The position numbers and the translations under genes were made by a program. This document shows, in pieces, positions 50,025 through 60,124 of a stretch of DNA of 64,000 nt (position 1 is its first letter; every line of letters begins with the position of its first letter). The notes under the pieces are model-generated. The model had not been told where the DNA came from, did not search any database, and was given only the letters and a program-made list of their open reading frames with translations. Source of the DNA: Allacma fusca (lineage: Eukaryota > Arthropoda > Collembola > Symphypleona > Sminthuridae); NCBI GenBank assembly GCA_947179485.1, contig OX359245.1, positions 75,255,067-75,319,066 on the forward strand, written 5' to 3'.

Positions 50025-50364
50025 ACTCCTTAAACTTCGGCGACACAACAGAGTGCAATCGAATTCAATTGAAAATAGATGGAGAAGTTGTTCCAATTTA
50101 CTACAATAATCCTCTTTGAATTGAGTTTGTTTCAAGCATACGATTGTATTGATTATAGTTCTATAACATCATCTATAGTATCATGTTTTAGTAACAAATT
50201 GCCTTTGTCTATTATTACGTTAAATACTATGCAATAATCTCCAAATGCAATACATGGTGAATGCCATTGTTATAAAATAGGTAACAACTTCCACCAAATC
50301 GGCTGCTGTAGAATTGTTACAAAATTACTACATTCTATATAAACACAGTTGGAGCAAAATTTCC

Positions 50365-50436
50365 GCCCTCGCAGGGACTCGAACCCTGGACCCCGCGGTT
50401 AAAAGCCGCGTGCTCTACCGACTGAGCTACAAGGGC
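50365..50436 (-). tRNA. tRNA-Lys (anticodon UUU)
   Basis: A 72-nt cloverleaf. The acceptor stem GCCCTTG pairs with CGAGGGC with one G-U. The D-arm is TAGCTCAGTCGGTAGAGCA, the anticodon loop CTTTTAA, and the T-arm GGGTTCGAGTCCC. Box A and box B of the internal Pol III promoter are intact. No intron. A T-rich terminator is not obvious. Confidence 0.96.
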
Positions 50437-50700
50437 TCGTTGAGAAACCATCGCTATAAAATTAGCTGTGAATCCGAACCCTTTTACTATCTGTACCACC
50501 AGCTAAAGATGAAACTGAAAGGTCCAAGAATTTTACTAATCGTTCATGATTGGGTCAACGGTTTACACTGGCTGAAATGGGAATTGAAAATCTTCCCAGT
50601 TGCTGTATTCGATAACCAGATTTACGAGATGGTCCAAACCGGCAACAAGCAGGGGGTATCATTTGATGCTTTCAAAGCTGCTTGCAGTTGGAAAAACTAA
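50437..50700 (+). CDS. Unrecognised open frame after the tRNA
   Basis: About 85 codons stay open (LKGPRILLIVHDWVNGLHWL, FPVAVFDNQIYEMV, ending in a stop at 50698-50700). The nearest ATG is around 50510. It has several Trp residues and no repeat character, so it may be an exon of an unidentified gene. No splice acceptor clearly defines it and I do not recognise the family. Confidence 0.25.
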   Translation, partial: SLRNHRYKISCESEPFYYLYHQLKMKLKGPRILLIVHDWVNGLHWLKWELKIFPVAVFDNQIYEMVQTGNKQGVSFDAFKAACSWKN

Positions 50701-51570
50701 AGGAATGACTAATTTGCAAGGATTCATATAAATCTGCATTAATCGATTCTTTGGATGCACATAAAAATATTGTAGGCAAAAATCTTGCAATGAATTCTCT
50801 GCAGGCCCAAATTATTATTTCATTCCAACCAAAAATTAATTATATAATAAAAGAATATTTATAACTAAAAATTGGTTTACCATGGAATCTTACGTAATTA
50901 TTGTTTAGTGATGTCTTATTAGCGCACTTCTTATCATGTATAACCAGTAATGTAATGTAATGTATTTAGAATTTAAAGGTGGGCACATATCCTATATTTA
51001 TGCATAAATATACGCAGTTTTTTATGTATGTTCGCACATTTTCCGAATATTTATATGCCATATATGTAGGCTGCAAGTTTCCACTAAAAAAATGTATGAT
51101 ATATGTATGCTGTGAATTCTGTGTGTACGAGTATGCATATATGTATAAAAGGCGGGAGATTTAGGTACGTATACACCGTGTATGTTCAGCGAGCTCCATC
51201 TGTATTTTCCTGGCACGGTCTGTGTCTATTGGTGTATTCGCATTTGTTGTTTCCTGATACAATGCAAACGATTTCTAGACGTTTTGACTGAAACCTACGA
51301 CACTAGAAGTAAATATTTTTAAACTTATTAGGTAAGTTGTAATTATTTAGTTTCTATAAAGGTTCACAACGTTCAACATACAATTTTATAGGCACGTGTA
51401 CATATATTTATGCATACATTTATTTATATGCTGCATATATGTATGATTAAATTTCTGGAAAAATTTATGTATGCAAAATGTATGCTCTTTGAAAACTATA
51501 AAATGTATGTACGATTTAGGATACGCAATTTTTTTGCCCAGCTTTGATTTAGATACATATTCCTTATAAG
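50701..51570. other. Non-coding, ATGTATGC-rich
   Basis: AT-rich DNA with scattered TATGTATG and TGCATATATG words. No gene seen. Confidence 0.45.
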
Positions 51571-52996
51571 CAGGCACTCCGGAACGTCCAAAAAAGTGGG
51601 GGGACAACATATTAAAATTAGTTTTCGTTACTTTGCTATTGGCCACATACAAACGTATAGGGTTACATATTATTTTTCGTTAGTTAGCTCATATAAGCAT
51701 GCAAAATATGGAACTTTTAATGTTTTTTCAAATTTTTTTTTAAAGAACAGGTTTTCATAGAAGACACTAACTAAATCTCATATACTAGAAACATTTTCTT
51801 ACACATACTTAATACTATCAAAATTTTACTGATTTCAAATAGAGGGATCAAAGAATCATTGAACTGATTGGTGATCTATTTCCGGGAATGGTTCAATCTG
51901 TTCTTTCATTTTTGGTATGGCATGGTCCAAACGTAGAACCATTCCTCCAGATCTGTTCCACAATTTTCGTCCAAGGAACATTTTCCAGTAGATTTGCTGG
52001 TTTAGAAGTGCATGGCCTTTTCCATCCGTTGGAACAGACCAAATTTTGTGTCGGTGAATTTTTTGAAGTAAATGTTTCACCAACCACAATATTTCATGTT
52101 AATTATTATTATTCTGAAATAAACTCCTTGGGTGACGTTTTAATACTCACTTGTACTCTTTTCAATAATATTGGCGCGCTAAAACCTATTGAGTTTATAA
52201 ATTGCTTCTAGAAAATTTTCCGTTATGCTCGTAATATAGGAATGGTATTATGTCTGGTCTGACATTTTGGAACAGATTTATTGGTCTGGCATGAAATTGG
52301 AACGAAATTCAAAGTAAAAGTTTTAAAATGTTCAAACTTTTGATCCAGGTCAAGATTTTGGCCTGGAACAATCTGGCAAGGGGAGGTCAATATGTTCGGC
52401 AAATGTAGTGGGAAATAACATTCCAAATTTAACAAAAGTAAAGAATGTTAAATAGAAAAACATCCTCTAATTTGTTGATGGGCAGCGTTGCGTTGAATAC
52501 CTAAGTTACTGTTTGAATAATCACGCTATCACACAATTTCAACCCTGAAAGTATTGAAATACTGGCATAAAATCGTTTGAATAAGTTCAAAATCATTTTC
52601 AAGGACGAATGCGGTGGCTTTAAAAAATTTAATTCGGGCTGCAGTATTATCCACTACTTTCACTACTCAATTTTGGTAGTTACCTAGATGAGCCGATCTT
52701 CACATGCATGCATAAACCGGGATAAAAATCATAAATGATATAAAATATATTTATAACTTAAGTAAACATTTTTGTTTAGAAGAGATAGTTTGTTGCGAGT
52801 TTCTTAAATACACCTAACAGCAGTTTGTGGAGGATTTAAAAAAATGAAGCTTCATAGGACTTTTGAAATCAAAAAGTTAAGAAAAGGCTCATTTGATTCT
52901 TAAAAGTGGGGGGGACAGCAGTATAGTCTGTCCCTCCCTGACTTTTTTTTGGAGTGACAATGTCCCTCCTGTCCCCCCCTTATTCCGGAGTGCCTG
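51571..52996. mobile_element. hAT-type element with palindromic target duplication
   Basis: Begins CAGGCACTCCGGAA and ends TTCCGGAGTGCCTG. The 8-bp flank CTTATAAG stands at 51563-51570 and 52997-53004. Because it is its own reverse complement, it reads both as a target duplication and as an extension of the inverted repeat. 1.4 kb, no transposase recognised; a run of GTGGGGGGGAC-type words lies near both ends. The central ORF at 51888-52211 resembles no known protein. Confidence 0.82.
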
Positions 52997-53073
52997 CTTA
53001 TAAGAGCATACCGTTATAAGAGCGTTTTTGGAGTGCTTTTAGGGGTGCTCTTAATAGAGTGTATTATAATAAC

Positions 53074-54179
53074 CAGGGTTGGCCAATTGAAAATGTCATG
53101 GCATTTTGCCTGCCGAAAATGTCCGGGCATTTTCAATTCATGGCATTTTTGGCATATATGGGATTTTCGGCATTTTTGTCATAATCCGCGTAGGGCAGGC
53201 ATTTTGGGCATATTCAATCATTTCTTGGAATACTTCTGCCTGGACTCTTTCTATTATTTTTTCAGCGAGGTAAATTTCGATACATGTTTTGTTTGAATCA
53301 ATGCAAATATCTTTATAAATGCATACCTGAAATTTCATTATTGTAGCGTGTCGCGTGTCTTGATTCACCATACTAACATTTTTATTATCATTATTTTAAA
53401 TCTCATTCAATTTTCTTAATTTTCACTTGAGATTTAATCAGGATACCTCGAATCAATGACAATATTCAGCTTCATTGATCAGATATCGGTAAAAATAAAA
53501 TGTTGTGTAATTACTTTCATAACAAGCAGTTGGATTATACCATAAAGTGGCGTGCTCGCACGCAAGTTTAAAAGACAAAATGGAGGTAAAACGGGAATTA
53601 TCCAAATTTATTACCAAAACGGGTATTGCTCTGGAAATCAATGTGACCAAAGAAATCGCTTTAAGTTCACAAGAATCAGCGTTGGTAAAATAATTCTCAA
53701 CAAAGCCAGAACCGAGTTCATCAAAACAAATTAGACATGATTATCATTTTTATAAAATATCACTGCATTCCCTGAATTGGAAAATAATATTTTAGATGGC
53801 GAAAATTATAGTTTTACTTTTCACGAGTCCGAAGGTGAGTTGATGTTGAGGATATTGTTGAATTAATTAGATTAACAATACATAGGGGAAAAACGATGTA
53901 GGAATACTAAGAGTTTACAAATTGCGAAGCTTTAGATTAATTCATTCTGTAAAATGTATATTTTTAAATGAAGTTTGACATTTAAAAAAATCTTTAAACA
54001 AGAGCGGTAAACAATGATTATTTACAAAAAAAAATCGAAAATGCCCAAAATGCCGGGCATTTTGAAAGTAGGACATTTTCGGCATTTTCAGGGCATTTTC
54101 AAGCGGGCAGGTATAAAACCGAGGGCATTTTCAAGCGGGCAGGTATAAAACCGAGGGCATTTTCATTTGGCCAACCCTG
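53074..54179. mobile_element. hAT-type MITE, CAGGGTTGGC family
   Basis: Ends CAGGGTTGGCCAATTGAAAA and TTTCATTTGGCCAACCCTG. Exact 8-bp duplication ATAATAAC at 53066-53073 and 54180-54187. The right side has a short tandem repeat of GGGCATTTTCAAGCGGGCAG. Non-coding. A right-end fragment of the same family is at 20085-20252. Confidence 0.93.
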
Positions 54180-54299
54180 ATAATAACCGTTAAAAATGCC
54201 AACATCCATGTTGAAACGAATTCCACGTCGTCTGCAAGTACAACTTTGAACTTGTAGATGAAAGAGGAACGGGCGTGAATTGAATGAATATTACTTAGT

Positions 54300-54690
54300 G
54301 TGAATTGAATGTAAAACTACTTTGCATAAGTAGCGCCGTTCTAAATTTATTCTACGCTTGGCTGCACTGTCATCAGAACCCCATCATTGCTAGGATTGTT
54401 TTGGACTGAATATTCGTATTTAATGTGATGTACGACAATGCTCTTAGCATCGCGAGAAAGATGAAGGAACTGAAGGAAGAGATACGCTTGCAAACAATGA
54501 CGTTAAAAAGGGACCCATTTTGCAAGATATTTCGAAGTCAGTTAAAATCCATTCCGAATGTAATTAGTTGTAAAAGTAGGGGATGTCCACTCATTCGAGC
54601 GTATTTTCACTCCGAACATGATCGACTTAAAGACGAGGAACACTTTGTCATTAATTATCGCCTTCAAGTAAAAGATGGACCTAATTAACA
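54300..54690 (+). pseudogene. Chemoreceptor-like pseudogene, unit D (last exon)
   Basis: Matches the last exon of units A-C (MYDNALSIARKMKELKEEI, then SRGCPLIRAYF in a shifted frame). Small insertions near 54560 (GTAATTAGTTG for GTAGCTG) break the frame before the FHSFERIST-like motif. Convergent with the FKBP gene at 55035-56035. Confidence 0.55.
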
Positions 54691-55034
54691 TGTATGCGTC
54701 GTTTTAGTTACAATAATGGAATACATAAACGATAAACTATTTTTGACAATTACGAAACCTTTGCTTTATTTTGAAATACTAGCTAAATCCTGTTGGCAAA
54801 CTTAAATTAGATGTTATGCCATATACTCAATATTTCCTACAAATACAAAATATAACAATTCAACGTTAATTAAAAAGCAGGTAAACTTTTGTCTACAATT
54901 TTGATGCAACCATTTATACATCACTCTAATGGCCTCAAAAAGAATTTATTTACGTATTTTAAAACATTTGATGTTCCTATCCCTATTACTGTATATTGTT
55001 TGAAGTCAGAACTCTGATTCCGCCGTTTGATTTA

Positions 55035-56035
55035 TTATAACTCGTCTTTCCAACGACTGAAAAATTCGTCGTGGGATATAAATCCATCCTGGTCTGCGTC
55101 ATGTTCCTGAAAAACAAATGCAGCCAATTTTTCGGGATTTTTCAGCATTGCTCGATCACCCTCGCCTACTTCCTTATCTTTCCCATCGGCGTTTCTTTTA
55201 TCGATTCGATTCTTGAGGTAAGTGATCATCTGATTAAGGAATTCAAACAAGTTATTTTGTTAAACATGAATTAACTAAAGGCTATTTAAATTCGATGGAC
55301 ATGATTATGATGATATACAATAATTTTATTTAAACTGAAAAAGCAGTTAAATCACGACATAACCTCTTCGGGGGAAATTTGCTTGTCAGAATTAACATCA
55401 GTCTCTCTGAACGCTTCCACCATTGGATGAGTGCCTTTCTCAATCTTGAGCAGTTCGATTTCATATATTAAAACTGAATCTATTATCAATCGTAAATACA
55501 AGTTTTAAGAAATTTGTGGTAAATGGGTGTTTTGGAAACATGGAAAAAATGGCTTGGAAAATTTGTTTTGAAAATATTGATTGTTACCTTCCGGGGCTGG
55601 TATTTTATTCCCTTTGTAGTGCTTTGCAAAATTTGAAGGCACAGTCAATTTCCTTTTTTCTCCGACACACATGTCCAGAAGACCTTCGTCAAACCCCCGG
55701 ATGACTTCCCCTTTCCGTAACTGGAATTCGATGGGTTCCTTTTTTTCCCAGCTGAAGAAGACGAGTTGAACAGTAATATTTTTTAAAATGTAAAGGTTTC
55801 AGAGAAAATATGTATAATGTAAAAGGCAGTGATTTAACCTAGAATGAAACATCTTTCCGTCTGAAGTAGTCCCCGTGAAGTGCACCGTCAGAAAATCATA
55901 GCTCTTAGACTTGATATTGCAATCTGAAGGCTTGTAAATAATCTCGGTTGTAAGTTGGTCCAGAACGTGGCTATCTGTCAAAGCCAGGATCGAAAGAAAT
56001 GTAACAATTCCGGAGTAATAAGTTGTCTTCCCCAT
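55035..56035 (-). CDS. ER FKBP-type protein with two EF-hands, copy D
   Basis: Exons 55839-56035, 55588-55751, 55364-55479 and 55035-55229, all with GT-AG splice sites, join to 223 residues. Signal peptide, FKBP domain ([29 protein letters not shown]), EF loops DVNSDKQISPEE and DADQDGFISHDE, KDEL tail. As in A and C the FKBP pocket has His for Asp after Phe and Phe for the floor Trp. It is the least disturbed of the A-D subgroup and has no insertions. Its neighbour to the right is copy F. Confidence 0.86.
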
Positions 56036-56529
56036 TTTAACGTACTGTCAAAAGTCCTGAGTTGGAAGGCAAACTTTTATTTGGAGGACAAAATAGAAAG
56101 TACGTTTTCAGTAGTTGTGTTTTATTGATCATTGTTTGTTCAACTTTTATAATCATTCTTTTTTTTCATGTAATATTTTGAAAGTCTTTAACCGAATGGT
56201 ATTAGCTATTGTGGGTTTGACTCACATTATGAAGACGAACGGAAATCTTAGGCTTAAAATTGCTTGTTTACTTATAGGGTTTGAATAATATTCTAATTCT
56301 TGAGATCCGAAGGAAATGCTTTACAGATCTTGGAATGCACAAAAAAATCAGGATTGAATTATAATTTCATGGATTTGTTATCCAAAAGTATTTGCAAGCA
56401 GTATTAATTTATTTCAATCCTTAATTCAGAATTAAGCACTGTAAAAGTACAGATACTCATATGACATTTGAAATTAAAATAGTTGACGAAACGTTTCCAC
56501 CCCCCCCCCCCCTTAATAATTAATGGATT

Positions 56530-57857
56530 TTAAAACTCGTCATATTTTTTGGGTACAAGTCCATATAATTCTGCGTAAGAGATATAACCATTTTTGTCAA
56601 TATCTTTACGATTGAAGATTTTTTCAACGTTTTCATCTACTTTGTCCAGCTTTGCCCGGATCTTTTCATAGTCTAGGACGCTATCCTGGTTTTGGTACCA
56701 ACGTAACAGTTTCTTGACATGAATGCTCATCTTCAAATAAAAAATAAATACATATTTATTCTGGCAATATTTCAAAGAGCTCTTCCTTCAAATTACATCT
56801 ATCAAGTATACATACTGACATAGATTTAGAAGAACTTAATAAAAAGTACTAACATTCGTCTAACCTCGTCTCGGGAGATTTTCCTATCCGAATTTAGGTC
56901 AATCTCTTTGAATACTTCAGCATTTGAAGGAGGAGATTTGTCAATCTTGAGCAATTCCATCTCGTATTGCAGGACTGAGTCTAAAAAATAATTATAAAAG
57001 TTTAATCAGGAGTCACGTCAATAAATTTTACTAATTTTGGAATAAAGCACTTTTTTTTTACTTACCTGAAGGAGCCACTGTTTTGTAACCAGGTTTTGCA
57101 ACAAATGCTAAATTCGGGGGTACAATCAACATTCGTTTTTCCCCAACACACATATTTATGAGGCCCTCCTCCCAACCCATCATTGCTTCTCCAACTCCTA
57201 TTCGAAATGTCACGGGTCGATTCTTCTTGCGGCTATTAATATTACAAGGGGAATTAAAATCGGTGTAAATAATTGTAAAAAGGTATTCGTATTGTGCTCC
57301 TGAGTAAGCTCCTATAGAGTTTACAGAAATAAATAATTTATTTCCTGCAATTTGATATTAATGGGTTTGAGAACCTGTGGTCATAAATTTCAAAAAAAAG
57401 TCTGGTCCAGCGTGGCCCTAGTGTTGGACCGGTCCAGAAACAATTGGTCCAATATCAGGACCAGGCCAGACCAAATCACAGGACTCTGGACCTAAAATTT
57501 GCAAAATAAAATATCATGTTTTAGACCTTACTACAAATTAGAGCCAGTTTGGAAGCCTAACCAAAAATTCCAATATTTGATACTGCCTATAGATCCTTCA
57601 CTGTCTCTACGTGTCTTAATTATTTAATTTGGAAATAATAACAGTTTTGTTAACCTGGAGTCAAAAACCTTGCCATCAAGGGTGGTTCCGGTGTAATGTA
57701 CAGTTAAAATATTTCGGTGGACCGATTTCTCTGTGCAATTTACTGGTTTGTGTAGCGTCTCAACCTGAAGTTTGAGTACAATAGCATCTACGAAAATTAT
57801 TCTTGTTAATTGTAGGACAACAAAAACCCTTGAGGAAGAATAAAACGCACTACTCAT
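56530..57857 (-). CDS. ER FKBP-type protein with two EF-hands, copy F
   Basis: Exons 57655-57857, 57066-57232, 56865-56980 and 56530-56730 join to 228 residues. A hydrophobic N-terminus is followed by an FKBP domain with VHYTG, VFDSS and MCVGEKRMLIVPP. Tyr and Phe-Asp are kept, but VIKGWD reads AMMGWE. EF loops are DLNSDRKISRDE (151-162) and DIDKNGYISYAE (205-216). The C-terminus is YDEF, close to but not a standard retention signal. Intron 1 holds half of a GGACCAGACC MITE (57376-57500). Dead relatives lie at 6970-7745 and 49156-49233. Confidence 0.84.
57376..57500. repeat. Other half of a GGACCAGACC hAT-MITE
   Basis: Words such as ACAATTGGTCC and GCAAAATAAAAT match the half of the 43380-43815 element that is missing at 7505-7625. 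It lies in intron 1 of copy F. Confidence 0.6.
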
Positions 57858-58711
57858 GTCGTATATGTTTATTAAAATTAAAAATTATTTAGGAGCGATA
57901 TTAAAAAGAAATAAAAACACAAAAGGGAAAAAGGAGCAAGTAAGGCAAGGCGTAATATTACAATGAAAGAATAAGAACTCATTTAATGTTTGTACGCCTG
58001 AAGAACTTGTTAGGATCTTTATTAATTTGTAAAGCTAATTTCTATTAATTGCAATTCCCCTATATAGTTGCTACAAGTTAATTACTTGTTTGTCACGTTT
58101 TTAAATATTGATACCCTTGAAGCGAAATTGAAGCTAAATTGATTTTTTATCACTCACAATATGTAAGTGTGAAAAGGACTTTTCACCATTGTTTCCGTAT
58201 AGTTTTACTTCCAACGTAGGTTTTTAACTGTTGAAAGGTGTCTATTTAAAACATAATGCTATTTCTATTTGATTGCTAAAATTTCTAATTATTAAAACAT
58301 GTCTTTCAAACACGCGTCGATAAAAATTCATCCGTGGATGTTGAATATTAAGTTAAAATTTTTCTCGGAGTAGACACCGTGTTTATTTATCATCATAAAA
58401 TTGGGTTTATCTTTTTGGGGATGCATTTGTATGTTAGAAAGGAATTTGATGTATGCTTCTTTTTAGAATAAATAATTACAACCAGACCTTGCAATCAATA
58501 GTTTGTGCATTTTATTTTTAAAATTCACAATTTTACTTGCAATGTAAAAATATTGAGATATAAGGAGCCCCTAACGTTTTACTTTAGGAAGTGCCTTAAA
58601 GCAAAAAAATTTTTTTTTCAACTCTGTATAATTTAACCATCGGTAAAATAATGTGCTCCATCCCTAAATTAAGTTAATTTTTGTAATGAGCAAGTTTAAA
58701 TTAATGTGTTC
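57858..58711. other. Intergenic between FKBP copies F and G
   Basis: AT-rich, no coding region or element ends seen. Confidence 0.5.
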
Positions 58712-60124
58712 TCAAAGCTCATCATGCTTTGGCCCGGAAAATTCTTCAAAGCTAATGATGCTGTTTTTGTCCTTGTCTTCGTGCTGGAAGATCTCTTCTA
58801 CAAGTTTGTCATGCTCTTCCAAAGCCTTCCGCATCTCTTCCTCATCCTCTTGGATATCTTCCGACTCCATTCCTTGCAGCTGTTTGTTCAGGTACTCACT
58901 CACCTGGGAAACCCAGCGGACATATTAGCATTTTTAAAACAAAATTTCCGGCCTTATTAGAGCCTATAGGCAGGCTCTGTGAAAAATATTATCAATAATT
59001 ATTATATTTTATATTGCATTTGAGAATTTCATGGCTGGTCTCAAGGACATAAAAATCCTTGCCTATTAAAAACAGTACAAGTAGAAACAATTCTCATTTT
59101 GAAACAATTATTCAAAGACATATTTCAATGGGTAAATTTCATGCACACGTATGTTTTGAGTACATGTGCCTTTGTAAGTGTACAACAAAAGTTATAAACA
59201 AACTTGGAAACTCATTTCTTTGCAATAAAAACTTTCGTTTGTTAATAACAACGCCGCATCATGCCTCACGTTTCCTCAGCCTTTTTTCTACAAGAGCAAA
59301 AATGAAAAAATGCTGCTGCTTCATTAGCCACAATGCTATTTTTTATGAGGGGCATGCTATTATAAGATTCACACTTGGGATCTGTCAAAGTGACAATTTA
59401 AAAAAAATAACTCTCTTACTTCATCCCGATTAAGCTGCCCATCCGAATTAGTGTCAATTTCCCTGAAGACATTTAGAGTCGGAGCGGATTTTTCAACCCT
59501 GAGCAATTCGGTTTCATAGAAGACAGTGGTGCCTTGGTTTAAATTAGAGCAGATTTTAAAAATTATACTCTGGTAATTGAAACAAGTCAGCTTCTGTAGT
59601 TAAAAAAGAATAGGAATTACACCCGGGTATTTATTACCTGGTGGAACAATGTCCCCAGCCCCAGGCTCACCAAAGGCTAAATGAGGGGGAACTACTAATT
59701 TCCGTTTCTCTCCCACGCACATGTTCAGGAGCCCTTGATCCCAGCCCTTAATGACTTGTCCCACACCCAATTGGAATGTAAAGGGGATGTCCCTTTCTCG
59801 GCTGCAAAAAAAAACAGGCATTGTTTACAAAGTTACATAATTCCTGACACATTCCTAGAGAATCTTATCATTACAAGTAGAATGTACGTAGATGTATTAT
59901 ATCTAAACTCTACCGTATTTTAACGCTCACCTGCAGTCAAACACCTTCCCATCAGCAAAAGTCCCAGTGTAGTGCAAAGTCAAATGACTCCCTTTCTCCG
60001 CCTTCTCCAAGCATTTTTTGGGCTTGTACGTAGTTTCAACTTGGAGCTTCGGAGCGGCTGAGGTAATCACCAAAATGTAAGCCAGGATCAAGCCCAAAAA
60101 AGTTGCACGGAAGGCCTGTCTCAT
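58712..60124 (-). CDS. FKBP14-type ER prolyl isomerase, copy G (canonical)
   Basis: Exons 59931-60124, 59638-59801, 59420-59532 and 58712-58903 join to 220 residues. Signal peptide about 1-23. The FKBP domain has all expected pocket residues: [39 protein letters not shown] loops are [12 protein letters not shown] (146-157) and [12 protein letters not shown] (200-211), with an acidic linker ([10 protein letters not shown]) and an HDEL tail. Members of this family catalyse proline isomerisation in the ER and help fold collagen. Of all copies here it departs least from the family, so it is likely the parent gene. It is head-to-head with the calcium-channel gene, 2.1 kb away. Confidence 0.92.

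Noticed and set aside
50314-50436. Open frame running through the tRNA region
   Set aside because: The tRNA-Lys on the other strand explains this sequence; only the part after it is listed, as an uncertain frame.
51888-52211. 107-codon ORF as a host gene
   Set aside because: It lies within a transposon bracketed by an 8-bp duplication, overlaps an equally long antisense frame, and resembles no family.
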